From assembly GCF_001027105.1 (NCBI RefSeq), contig NZ_CP011526.1, positions 2,604,001 through 2,668,000 of the forward strand: DNA of 64,000 nt, written 5' to 3'. This stretch comes from Staphylococcus aureus (lineage in GTDB: Bacteria > Bacillota > Bacilli > Staphylococcales > Staphylococcaceae). The notes beneath the pieces are model-generated. The model ran no database searches. It was not told the DNA's origin and saw nothing but the letters and a program-made list of their open reading frames with translations. Position 1 is the first letter of the stretch. The number at the start of each line of letters is the position of its first letter. Positions 40,380 through 49,422 of this stretch are shown piece by piece. A program made the translations under genes and the position numbers.

Positions 40380-42260
40380 CTAATAAACATCACGTTGATA
40401 GCGTTGTTGTTGTTTCATTTGTCGCAATAATAACTCTGCTTCTTCTTGAGAAATATGACGTTCTTTTACCAATACATCTTTAATGGCTTGATGGACATCT
40501 TTCGCCATACATTTTTCATCGCCACAAATATAGATTGCTGCGCCTTGCTCAATCCATTCATTGAAACGTTTACTTTCTTCCATTATACGATGCTGTACAT
40601 ATTCTTTGTGTTCTTGGTCTCTTGAAAATGCTAAATCTACGCGTGTTAAGTTTCCATTTTCAAGCCATTCTTCTATTTCTTCTTCATATAAAAAGTCAGA
40701 ACTACGGTGTTGATCACCAAAGAACAACCATGTTTTTCCAGTCATACCAAGTTCTTCACGTTCTTGTAAATATGCTCTAAAAGGAGCAATTCCAGTACCT
40801 GGTCCAATCATAATAACCGGTATATCTTGCTTCATCGGAAATTTGAAGTTCGGATTTTTCTTCAAATAAATTGGTACTATATCGCCTGGTTTAATTCGCT
40901 CAGCAAAATGAACCGAGCATACACCTTTTCTCTCACGTCCATGTGCTTGATAACGAACCGTACCAACGGTAATATGCACTTCATCTGGCGTTGCCATAAA
41001 ACTACTAGAAATCGAATACTCTCTTGGTGGTAATTTTCTAAGGATTTGATACATATTCTCAGGTTGTAATTCTATAGTTGGAAAATCTGTTATTAAATCT
41101 ATAAAGTCCCGATTTATAACATATTCACGCGCCCATGACTCATCTTGAATACGTTCAGATAATTCTTCATTGTCAAAATAGATATCTGCATTTTTCAATA
41201 ATGGCAATGTTAATTTAGTAAATTCAAAATGTGATGTTAGTGCTTCAACAATAGGAACTGTATCACCATGATCATTAATTGGCACCGGAGATTGCGGATC
41301 CCAACCTAACATGGATATTAGTTTTTCAACCAATTCAGGGTCGTTTTGCGGTAATGCTACTATACAATCTCCTGGTTCATATGATTCACTAAAATCATCA
41401 AGTAAAAATTCTATATGTCGTGTTTCTTTATTTGAATCGGTACCATTTAAATTGATATTCGCTAATACTTCTGCTTGGTATGGATTTGATTTAGAATATT
41501 TCTTTTCTTTGGCAGACTTAATTGATTCACTTATCACCGATTCACTTTGAATACCTTCTGATGTGGTATCAATAATATTAATGATGTCTGCCATCCACTT
41601 TTCTGCGTCTTCTTCATAATCAATATCACAATCTACACGCTTACATATACGCTCAGCGCCTAGATTTTCTAGTAAAACATCTACATCTTTACCGGCTTGA
41701 CAGAAAAATTCATATGTTTGATCACCTAAAGCTAGTACTGAATATCTCACATGATTTAAATTAGGTGCGTTATCGTCTTCTAAAAATTCAAAGAAATCCC
41801 ATGCATTATCAGGCGGTTCTCCTTCACCATGAGTAGACGTAATAATAAATAAATCTTCTAACTGCGCGATGTTTGTCGTATCATATTCATCCATTGACAT
41901 CAAAACAACTTGATGTCCGATATCACTTAAACGTTCTGAAAAAATTTCAGCTAAACGCATGGCATTACCTGATTCAGAACCATATAGCACTGTAACATGC
42001 CGCTGATTAGCTTCGATATGTGGCTCTTTATTTTGTAACATATACGTTGTTGAAGTTGCTTGTTCTTCTGATATTTGTGATTGTTGCCACACTTCTGTCT
42101 CTAATTGTTGTTGATTACTATCACTTGTCGTATCGTTACTATTAGCTAGTAAAAAACCACTAAGCCACTGTTGTTGGCTCTCTGTTAATGTTTGCAGCAG
42201 ATTGTTAATCTCTGTGACTTGTTTTTCTGTAAATGGACTATTAGATGTATTTAATTTCAA
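40380..42260 (-). CDS. cysJ: Sulfite reductase [NADPH] flavoprotein alpha-subunit-like protein
   Basis: 626 aa. Flavodoxin domain (VLYGSESGNAMRLAE, about residues 88-103, and TSTHGEGEPPDNA) followed by an FAD/NADPH ferredoxin-reductase module (REYSISSS, GVCSVHFAERI, IGPGTGIAPFRAYLQER). This is the CysJ electron-transfer architecture. No cysI hemoprotein gene follows; the next gene is cysG. It could serve sulfite reductase encoded elsewhere, or another acceptor. RBS GAGGTGAAAAC before 42260. Confidence 0.9.
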   Translation of the reverse strand: MKLNTSNSPFTEKQVTEINNLLQTLTESQQQWLSGFLLANSNDTTSDSNQQQLETEVWQQSQISEEQATSTTYMLQNKEPHIEANQRHVTVLYGSESGNAMRLAEIFSERLSDIGHQVVLMSMDEYDTTNIAQLEDLFIITSTHGEGEPPDNAWDFFEFLEDDNAPNLNHVRYSVLALGDQTYEFFCQAGKDVDVLLENLGAERICKRVDCDIDYEEDAEKWMADIINIIDTTSEGIQSESVISESIKSAKEKKYSKSNPYQAEVLANINLNGTDSNKETRHIEFLLDDFSESYEPGDCIVALPQNDPELVEKLISMLGWDPQSPVPINDHGDTVPIVEALTSHFEFTKLTLPLLKNADIYFDNEELSERIQDESWAREYVINRDFIDLITDFPTIELQPENMYQILRKLPPREYSISSSFMATPDEVHITVGTVRYQAHGRERKGVCSVHFAERIKPGDIVPIYLKKNPNFKFPMKQDIPVIMIGPGTGIAPFRAYLQEREELGMTGKTWLFFGDQHRSSDFLYEEEIEEWLENGNLTRVDLAFSRDQEHKEYVQHRIMEESKRFNEWIEQGAAIYICGDEKCMAKDVHQAIKDVLVKERHISQEEAELLLRQMKQQQRYQRDVY

Positions 42261-42654
42261 ATGTTTTCACCTCAATAAACTTGAAATAGATGATTGACTC
42301 TTTTTTTATCGATAGTTTAGTCAATTTTTTAATATGTATGGTATAAATTAAAACAAACTTGAGTTGTGTCTGATAGTTATACTTGCAAATATTTACAACC
42401 TTCATGTTGCTTGAATGACATTATCAGTAATTCAGACAAAACTTTGATTATGTCGTGTCAGTTATTAATGCATACAGTAATGCATCGTTGTTATTTTTTA
42501 TTTATTTACTATTTATTATGTACCAAATCAGCCTTTCAGTAAAATAGGTCAAATTACTGATTTTCTAAATATAAAATGCCTCCTAATAACATACTATTAG
42601 TACATCATTAAGAGGCTCTTGTGTTATTTGCATACTAAGCGCTCAAATTTAAAT
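42261..42654. other. Intergenic region cysJ / gpx
   Basis: 394 bp with the cysJ promoter and the gpx terminator (42578-42616). AT-rich; no clear CymR-type operator or ORF seen. Confidence 0.5.
42578..42616 (-). terminator. Intrinsic terminator of gpx
   Basis: GCCTCCTAATAA pairs imperfectly with TTAAGAGGC; ATTTTATATTT follows on the minus strand. Confidence 0.65.
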
Positions 42655-43152
42655 TTAAGATGAAGATTCTTGCAATAATATTTCTATATTTGTCGATATA
42701 TCCAATGGATCTTCCATTGGCAAGAATCGATTTACAACATTTCCTTGTCGATCGATTATAAATTTTGTGAAATTCCATTTTATTGGGGACCCAAAGATTC
42801 CTGGTTGTTCATTCTTTAAATGCGTAAATAACGGATGTTCATCGTTCCCGTTCACAGATATTTTAGCTAACACTGGAAATGTTACACCAAATTTCTCACG
42901 ACTAATTTTCAAGATTTCTTCATTAGAACCTGGTTGTCGATTGTCAAAATTATTATTCGGAAAACTCAACACTACAAACCCACGATCCTTATATTTTTGA
43001 AATAAAGTCTCTAGTTTTTTCAATTGTTCGCTATATATACATTCTGTTGCAGTATTAACAACTAAAATCACTTTACCTCTAAATGCTTCTAATTTATAAG
43101 TTAAGCCTTTATAATCACTTACTTCGATATCATACACATTTCTATTATTCAT
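42655..43152 (-). CDS. Glutathione peroxidase-family protein, divergent (single cysteine)
   Basis: 165 aa. GPx fold: VILVVNTATEC with the peroxidatic Cys (about C38), and WNFTKF keeps the Trp/Asn of the catalytic tetrad. Where GPx proteins have FPCNQF, this one reads FPNNNF, so the tetrad Gln is Asn. The peroxidatic Cys is the only cysteine, so the usual thioredoxin-linked resolving Cys is absent. It is therefore a one-Cys enzyme or an altered-function paralogue. RBS AGGGGTG; a small open frame ends 10 bp upstream. Confidence 0.88.
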   Translation of the reverse strand: MNNRNVYDIEVSDYKGLTYKLEAFRGKVILVVNTATECIYSEQLKKLETLFQKYKDRGFVVLSFPNNNFDNRQPGSNEEILKISREKFGVTFPVLAKISVNGNDEHPLFTHLKNEQPGIFGSPIKWNFTKFIIDRQGNVVNRFLPMEDPLDISTNIEILLQESSS

Positions 43153-43161
43153 AAGACACCC

Positions 43162-43413
43162 CTACACAGCCTTTTTTATATTGAATATGTTCTTTTTAGA
43201 ATGTTCTGATAAAATAAGTGCGCGTTTACACCGTGAACACACATTATATAGCGTGATACATTTTTCGAGCACACGATAAATAATGTTCGAGTTTATGTTG
43301 TTGCTCAACCTATCCGATTTACCGTCTTTTTTCACCTGTCTTACTTTATTAAAATAATCACATTGTATAGCTGTATTAGTCCAGCTACAATATCTTCCGT
43401 TATAACCCCTCAT
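43162..43413 (-). CDS. Possible small Cys-rich protein upstream of gpx
   Basis: 83 aa if it starts at ATG 43413, which has AAGGATG before it. Contains five cysteines including a CSRC (CxxC) pair near residue 60, and is basic. Its stop codon TAG abuts the gpx RBS, giving an operon-like spacing. No family recognised. Could be a real small redox or metal protein or a chance frame. Confidence 0.35.
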   Translation of the reverse strand: MRGYNGRYCSWTNTAIQCDYFNKVRQVKKDGKSDRLSNNINSNIIYRVLEKCITLYNVCSRCKRALILSEHSKKNIFNIKKAV

Positions 43414-43422
43414 TATAATCAT

Positions 43423-44530
43423 CCTTATTTTCTATTTTTAAAAAGACAATTAGACCGCTCTTTAAACTATAGATTAATACTTAAGTTAAACTCATACATA
43501 CTGATACCATACGTTAGATCTAACAATTTAAAATTCGTTATAACTATGGATTAAAGAGCTGCCCAACTCATATAATCCTTAAAAACTTCACATGTGATTG
43601 TTTATTAAGCCCTCCTTTATCTTATTAAATATCCTTATAACCCTTTTAAAATTAAACTGACACACTCATACATTGTTACACGCGACGATAAACGTCATAT
43701 TATTGCATATCATTAAAACAAGTCACTTTGTATCGTGTGCGACCGAATACATATTAAATCATCAATAATGATTATTCAATTATTAAAAATAAAAACGAAC
43801 ATTCTATATAGAGTTTCTACTTATTGTTTTTTCAGCATTGTCTACATTACTTAACATTCGTGTTTGTAAGTAATATTGACCGCCAATATTTAGACACTTT
43901 ATAAGTATGCCATTCATCATTTTTAATCATATTATTTTTCTTATTGATATTTCTATTCATATATTTCTGATTGTATATTTAGATATAATAATTTGTTATT
44001 GGAAAATATATGAAACAAATTTGACTCATCTTTTTCAATATCTAAATGACACGATGCATGATTTTTTAATTTTGTAATTAACTTCCTTTTAAATTAGACT
44101 GAATTGTGACAATTTTCAAACATTTTAATGTGTAAATCATTGGCAAAATATACGAATTGCATTTAAATCGTCAATTTACATATATTTTTGCGTAGTAATC
44201 AATCGTTATCATTGTTATTTATCGTTACATTATTTCGAGTATCAGTATGTATTTCGGGCTTCGTTTGATAACGACATTTCTTTGTGACATCGCTTCATCA
44301 GTGTAACAACAAATACAATGATTTCGTGATGTTAGTTACCCATTTTATGTGTTGCATAAAATATGTTGTTATAAAACATTTTAAATCATTTTATATAAAC
44401 AATCTATATATTTTTGGCATTTCCAAAATATCACTTGTTATATTAAAAACCGACAAGACATTTTATCTTATCGGTTGAAATTTGTTATTGTTATTTGTAA
44501 TGTTTTTAGGTTTCTTTTTAATATAATATA
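43423..44530. other. Long gene-free AT-rich region
   Basis: About 1.1 kb between gpx and braE with no supported CDS. The 64-aa plus-strand frame over 44284-44478 lacks an RBS and looks random. The region includes a terminator-like stem at 44449-44477. It might hide small RNAs or a decayed gene, but I see no homology. Confidence 0.5.
44449..44477 (-). terminator. Terminator-like hairpin
   Basis: AACCGACAAGA and TCTTATCGGTT pair with one G-T/C-A mismatch; TTTTTAAT follows on the minus strand. Second hairpin after braE. Confidence 0.65.
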
Positions 44531-44570
44531 TTTCAGTGAAAATACATGATTGATTGTGATTTCACTGAAA
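44531..44570 (-). terminator. Hairpin immediately downstream of braE
   Basis: Perfect 11-bp arms TTTCAGTGAAA and TTTCACTGAAA starting 6 bp after the braE stop; followed by an AT-rich but not pure T tail. Confidence 0.6.
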
Positions 44571-44575
44571 CATGG

Positions 44576-46576
44576 TTAATTGCGTTGTTGATGAATAACT
44601 TTAGCATAAATATAGGAAGTTATTTTGTACATCGCCATATATAGAAACGAAATTATAATGACAGCTAGTACGTAACTTGTTAAAAATATATGATGGTTAT
44701 TAATACCTATCATATTTAGTAACGTATATACAATGTTACTAGAAATTAATGTGTGAATCAGTGCTACTGTTATTGGTATTGCGAACAAGAAAGTCATTTG
44801 ATTTCGTGTTATCTTTGCTATTCTTCCATTATCTAAACCAAGTTTTTTCATAATGTCATAATTGTGCTGATTTGCATAGGCTTCTGAGACTTGTTTATAA
44901 TACATCATTAGAAATATTCCAATGACAAGTACAATTGATACTACGCCACCTACAAATATTAGTCCACCTGTCAAACGATCCCAAACCATTAGCATTTCTG
45001 ATTTAGAATTTATTGACGCATCGTATTTTTTCGATAGCTTTTGTATTTGTGATGTTGTTAATTTCGTCTTTCCAAATACATTAAAGTTTATCGATATTGT
45101 CGAATTCTTTTGTTCATGTGCATAAAATCCTTTTACTTTTTGTAATTGATTGTTATCTTTAACAATTAAAACCATACTATCTTGAATCATCATCAAATTT
45201 AACGCATGTGCGTCAAGTTGTTTCACTTTAAAGACTTCATTATTAAGACCGACCTTAGACTGCTTTTTAAAAATAGGTACATTCGTAATCATACCTATAC
45301 TTTGATTGTCTAAGTGTAATTTGTTTTGGTGATATCGATTATAATCTTGTGCAGTAAAAGCTGTAATCATTACTGATTGTCTTGAAAATATCGCGCCTTC
45401 ATTACCAATGAAGTCTATTGGAATATCATCACTAGCCTGTTTTAACTTGTAATAAGCACGATTCTTTTCTAAAGAAGCTCTAAATAATGTCGTTTCATAT
45501 ACTTTGAAGTCTTTTGCATTAACCGAACCCTGTATATCACGTTTAATATTCTCAATTGTTTGTTGACGTTCTATTTGTGACTTAGAATTGTCGCTAAATG
45601 ACAAATCATAATCATTCGTAATCAATTTCGTAATGGTATGATTCATATCACGATAGGTTGTTAATGTCATTGTGAGCGTTACAATCAAAAATGTACACAG
45701 CAAAGTGATTGTTGCAAGACTGACTGCATTCATTTTAAGACGTACACGCATCCCAACTACCACAAAAAAATACCGTGGATGATAGTAAACTTTTGATACC
45801 TGCTGCAATATACTAATAATTATTTCACTTATACCTACAAAAAATGCATAAGTACCGATAATAACTAATCCTATGACAATCCATATTTTAAAAAAGGCAC
45901 CAAACGTCGTATCTTGTTGTAATGCAATAAAGTAACCTAAATATAGTGCTGCGCTTCCTATAACAATTAAAACGTAACGCAACCATCGTGATATGACACT
46001 AGAATCGGAACGATGTTGATAAGTTATCGGCCGTTGAAAATTAATACTAAACAAGTTGAATATAAGTAGCATGCCCATTAATACAGCAATGATAATCAAA
46101 GTAATAAACATCGCTACAGAGTCAAATGGATAATACCTTAACGTCGCAACTTCACTGCCCATTATTTTCTGTATAAACAAGAAAAATATCGCACCAAGTA
46201 AGTATCCGCCGGCAATACTAACGACTGAAATTATCACAAATTGTAAGATAGTTTCCATCACTACAATTAAACGCATACTTTTCTTGGTCATGCCCAATGT
46301 CATAAAAATGCTAAACTCTTTTCGTCTTTGTGACATCATAAAGTGATTTGCATAGAAAATAAAAATAAAAGTTAAAAGCGCCATAAAAAAATTAGCTATG
46401 ATAATAAATGGTACTAGGAAGTCATTCTTCTGTTTTATGTAGCTATTTAACCCAATTGACACAAGCGTATATTCAATCATGAATAGTACACTTACCGCTA
46501 AAATGAATGGAATGATTACAAGTCGCTGCGTAATAAATTGACGTCGCACTATGTGCCATAACAATCTTAACTTCAT
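44576..46576 (-). CDS. braE: BceB-type ABC transporter permease BraE
   Basis: 666 aa, ten membrane segments with a large extracytoplasmic domain of about 220 residues between TM7 and TM8 (about residues 310-530), which is the BceB hallmark. BraDE senses bacitracin and nisin and signals to BraS rather than exporting the drug itself. FtsX/MacB-like repeats near both ends. It overlaps braD by 4 nt. Confidence 0.92.
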   Translation of the reverse strand: MKLRLLWHIVRRQFITQRLVIIPFILAVSVLFMIEYTLVSIGLNSYIKQKNDFLVPFIIIANFFMALLTFIFIFYANHFMMSQRRKEFSIFMTLGMTKKSMRLIVVMETILQFVIISVVSIAGGYLLGAIFFLFIQKIMGSEVATLRYYPFDSVAMFITLIIIAVLMGMLLIFNLFSINFQRPITYQHRSDSSVISRWLRYVLIVIGSAALYLGYFIALQQDTTFGAFFKIWIVIGLVIIGTYAFFVGISEIIISILQQVSKVYYHPRYFFVVVGMRVRLKMNAVSLATITLLCTFLIVTLTMTLTTYRDMNHTITKLITNDYDLSFSDNSKSQIERQQTIENIKRDIQGSVNAKDFKVYETTLFRASLEKNRAYYKLKQASDDIPIDFIGNEGAIFSRQSVMITAFTAQDYNRYHQNKLHLDNQSIGMITNVPIFKKQSKVGLNNEVFKVKQLDAHALNLMMIQDSMVLIVKDNNQLQKVKGFYAHEQKNSTISINFNVFGKTKLTTSQIQKLSKKYDASINSKSEMLMVWDRLTGGLIFVGGVVSIVLVIGIFLMMYYKQVSEAYANQHNYDIMKKLGLDNGRIAKITRNQMTFLFAIPITVALIHTLISSNIVYTLLNMIGINNHHIFLTSYVLAVIIISFLYMAMYKITSYIYAKVIHQQRN

Positions 46577-47328
46577 ATATTGACACTTCCTCCATTCACA
46601 AGTGCTAAGCTATCTGTTATTCGTTGTTGAAAAGCTAATTGACTTTCTTCACCACGATATATTTCATGATATAGACGCCCATCTTTAATAAAAATGACTC
46701 GCTCTGCATAAGACGCATCGATATTTGAATGAGTTACCATTAAAATTGTCTGTTCCAATTGATGAATCTCTTGAAATAACATCATCAATGCCTTTGATGT
46801 TTTTGAATCAAGTGCACCTGTAGGTTCATCGGCTAGTAAAATCGTCGGCTTAGTAACTAATGCACGTGCAATGGCAATGCGTTGCTTCTGACCCCCAGAG
46901 ATTTCAGAAGGATACTTGTTTAAGAATCCCTCTAAATGTAATTGTACTGCCAACTGATGTACCCTTTGTTCTATATCTTTTCGTTTAGCACCAGCTAAAA
47001 TTAATGGCATCATTATATTTTCTTTATTCGTCATTGTTGGTAAAAGATTAAAATCTTGAAAAACAAAACCTACCATTTGTTGACGATACAATGCTTTACT
47101 TTTATTTTTCATATTATTTAAATGTGCGCCATCCACAATAATGTCACCTTCAGTTAGTCCATCAAAAGAAGCAATTAAATTTAGTAGTGTAGACTTCCCT
47201 GACCCAGACTCACCCATAATTGCAACAAATTCACCAGCTCCAACTGATAAATTCATTTGATTAAGTGCTGTCGTAGCATTCAAACCTTTACCATAAACCT
47301 TTTTTACATGTTTCACTTCTAGCAACAT
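46573..47328 (-). CDS. braD: ABC transporter ATP-binding protein BraD
   Basis: 251 aa. Walker A GESGSGKST, Q-loop VFQDFNLL, signature SGGQKQRIAIARAL and Walker B ILLADEPTGAL are all present, with switch His in VTHSNID. BceA-type ATPase that works with BraE to detect peptide antibiotics. ATG at 47328 is preferred (GAGGTG six nt before); ATG at 47337 overlaps the RBS. A palindrome lies upstream at 47376-47413. Confidence 0.93.
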   Translation of the reverse strand: MLLEVKHVKKVYGKGLNATTALNQMNLSVGAGEFVAIMGESGSGKSTLLNLIASFDGLTEGDIIVDGAHLNNMKNKSKALYRQQMVGFVFQDFNLLPTMTNKENIMMPLILAGAKRKDIEQRVHQLAVQLHLEGFLNKYPSEISGGQKQRIAIARALVTKPTILLADEPTGALDSKTSKALMMLFQEIHQLEQTILMVTHSNIDASYAERVIFIKDGRLYHEIYRGEESQLAFQQRITDSLALVNGGSVNI

Positions 47329-47375
47329 GGCATGCACCTCATTTCTTTGTTAGTTCTATATTAAAACAAAAAAAT

Positions 47376-47413
47376 ACTAATAACATTTAAATTAGTAAAA
47401 AAATGTTACTAGT
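47376..47413. promoter_or_regulatory. Candidate BraR operator upstream of braDE
   Basis: Inverted repeat ACTAATAACATTT ... AAATGTTACTAGT, 12 of 13 positions symmetric, 12-nt spacer. Located in the 107-bp gap between braS stop and braD start. It is not followed by a T-run on the minus strand, so an operator is more likely than a terminator. Confidence 0.55.
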
Positions 47414-47435
47414 ATACTTACAATATTGAAAGTTT

Positions 47436-48323
47436 TTATTCATCTGGAAATTGAATCGTAAATGTTGTACCCTCATTTTGTTTAGATACGACTGAAACAG
47501 GATGGTTTGTGTGTGTTGAAATTTGTTTTACGATAAATAAACCAATCCCACTTGAGTTACTTTGGCGCTGGCCATTATAACCTGAATAGCCCTTATCAAA
47601 TATTTTAGGCAAGTCCGCTTCACTAATACCGATACCATTATCTTTTACGTGTAATTGATTGGATTGCTCATCAAATTCAATCCATATATCTTTACCTCTC
47701 GCATACTTAAGTGCATTATTTATTAATTGTTCTATCATTAAAGAGGTCCATCTAACGTCAGTTAATACTTCGTGATGACAAGGTTCATAATGGATTTTTG
47801 TTTTTTGATCAATAAACTGTATTGAATATTTCATAATAATTGGGCGAATGATATTATTAATCGAAATTTTAGTGACAGAAATATCAGAAGTTTCATTTAA
47901 TAACTTTAAATAACTAAGTGCTAAACTTGTATAGTTATCAATTTGAATAACCTCTTGACGAACACGATTAACAACATTAGGCTCATCTCTTTCAAGTAAC
48001 AGTTGTGCTGCAGTAATGGGTGTTTTCATTTGATGTACCCATGTTAAAAAGTAGCTCTCTACATCATTTTTATATTCAATTTGTTCATTTTTAAGCTGAT
48101 ACAACGCATTTTCTAAGTTTTCAATTTGTTGTTGTTGGCTTATAGTTTTTACAAAACTTAAATATTTAATACCTATGAATATGAGTAATAATAATAAAAT
48201 AACGCCAAGTGCTAGTAAATATGCTTCTAATGGCAAATGATACAGGTAAAACATTAAGCCAAACAAAGCAAAAATAACTATGACTATTGCTATTTCCTGA
48301 GTAATACTTTTAAGAAAGGTCAT
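47436..48323 (-). CDS. braS: Intramembrane-sensing histidine kinase BraS
   Basis: 295 aa. Two N-terminal membrane segments with almost no external loop (about residues 10-60), so no ligand domain: a BceS-type sensor relying on BraDE. Dimerisation/phospho-His region WVHQMKTPITAAQLLL (H in HQMKTP), then ATPase motifs NNALKYA, DNGIGI and GIGLFIVKQI. Start ATG at 48323 follows AGGGTG and lies 11 bp after the braR stop. Also called NsaS or BceS. Confidence 0.92.
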   Translation of the reverse strand: MTFLKSITQEIAIVIVIFALFGLMFYLYHLPLEAYLLALGVILLLLLIFIGIKYLSFVKTISQQQQIENLENALYQLKNEQIEYKNDVESYFLTWVHQMKTPITAAQLLLERDEPNVVNRVRQEVIQIDNYTSLALSYLKLLNETSDISVTKISINNIIRPIIMKYSIQFIDQKTKIHYEPCHHEVLTDVRWTSLMIEQLINNALKYARGKDIWIEFDEQSNQLHVKDNGIGISEADLPKIFDKGYSGYNGQRQSNSSGIGLFIVKQISTHTNHPVSVVSKQNEGTTFTIQFPDE

Positions 48324-48333
48324 TGCATTCACC

Positions 48334-48999
48334 CTATACTTTATATCCGACATTTTTCTTTGTAATGATAAAATCATTAACGCCAATAGTATTTAATTTT
48401 TTACGCAGGCGCGTCATGTTAACAGCTAATGTGTTATCATCTATGAAGTTTTCTGATTCCCAACATTTTTCAATTAAAGCAGTTCTACTTACATATTTAT
48501 CTTCATTTTGAAATAATAACTTTAATATTTGTAATTCAGTCAAAGATAGCTGTATGTTTTGTTCTTGATACACGACTTTTGCTTCATCTAATATTAATGT
48601 ACAACCTTTAACCGTCAATGAATCATTAGCTACTGACAAGTCATAAGTTCGTCTCAATAATGCTTGAATTTTGGCAATCGTTAATGACAAGTTAAATGGC
48701 TTTTCGATAAAATCATCTCCCCCCATTTGTATTGCCATAATTTGGTCCATATTATCAATACGGGAACTAATAAATATAATTGGCACATTAGATGTTTTTC
48801 GGATTTCTTGACACCAATGAAAACCATTTAACGTTGGCAAATTAATATCTAGCAATACAAGCTGAGGTTGATTTTGGTTAAAGATAGACAGTATATCATC
48901 AAATTGTTCAACGACAATAACACCGTAATTCCATTTTTTAAGTTCAGATGCTAAACTCTCTGCTATAACAAAATCATCTTCAACAATTAATATTTTCAT
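48334..48999 (-). CDS. braR: OmpR-family response regulator BraR
   Basis: 221 aa. Receiver domain with acidic pocket (EDD, residues 7-9), phospho-acceptor Asp in LLDINLP (D51), Lys in EKPF, then a winged-helix DNA-binding domain ending in TKKNVGYKV. Activates braDE and vraDE in response to bacitracin or nisin. Also called NsaR or BceR. Preceded at 25 bp by a small membrane protein gene and followed by braS, forming an operon. Confidence 0.93.
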   Translation of the reverse strand: MKILIVEDDFVIAESLASELKKWNYGVIVVEQFDDILSIFNQNQPQLVLLDINLPTLNGFHWCQEIRKTSNVPIIFISSRIDNMDQIMAIQMGGDDFIEKPFNLSLTIAKIQALLRRTYDLSVANDSLTVKGCTLILDEAKVVYQEQNIQLSLTELQILKLLFQNEDKYVSRTALIEKCWESENFIDDNTLAVNMTRLRKKLNTIGVNDFIITKKNVGYKV

Positions 49000-49024
49000 C
49001 TATAATCTTCTTCCTTCAATTGAA

Positions 49025-49225
49025 TTATCCTTTGTTATCTTTTTGTTCTTTATCCTGCTGCAATGACGGCTCTTGATTTGAACTTTCCGTGTCATTTGTA
49101 TTTTGATTTAGTGTATTTGCTTTTTCTTTCTCGAGTTGCTTTTTCTTCGTACGTTTACGCTCTTCTAAAATAGACAACACTATAAAGAATATGATTAATA
49201 ATGGAGATAACATTACTAGTATCAT
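49025..49225 (-). CDS. Small single-span membrane protein in the braRS operon
   Basis: 66 aa. One N-terminal hydrophobic helix (residues 2-20, MLSPLLIIFFIVLSIL) followed by a highly charged tail rich in Lys, Glu, Gln and Asn. Good RBS (GAGGTGGAAAA) before ATG at 49225. Only 25 bp separate it from braR, so co-transcription is likely. Function unknown; a regulatory microprotein for the BraS/BraDE complex is one possibility, inferred from position. Confidence 0.75.
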   Translation of the reverse strand: MILVMLSPLLIIFFIVLSILEERKRTKKKQLEKEKANTLNQNTNDTESSNQEPSLQQDKEQKDNKG

Positions 49226-49422
49226 TTTTCCACCTCAAATTATATTTAATTCTATATTTTCACACGCTTCTATTCTAACGCTTTCTATAACAAATTGTCA
49301 TATATATTCATTTTTTGTTATTCTAAATCACTCTGTTTACATATTTTTAACTAAAACTACATAATTGCTCAAAATTCCTCTTTTACACTGAAGACATAGT
49401 CATATACTCAGGAGGATGTCTT

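Noticed and set aside
44205..44225. Fur-like AATCGTTATCATTGTTATT in the gpx-braE gap
   Set aside because: Only a partial match to the Fur 19-mer and no adjacent gene starts there.
44284..44478. Plus-strand 64-codon frame in the 1.1-kb gap
   Set aside because: No RBS, overlaps a terminator hairpin and has a random amino-acid mix.
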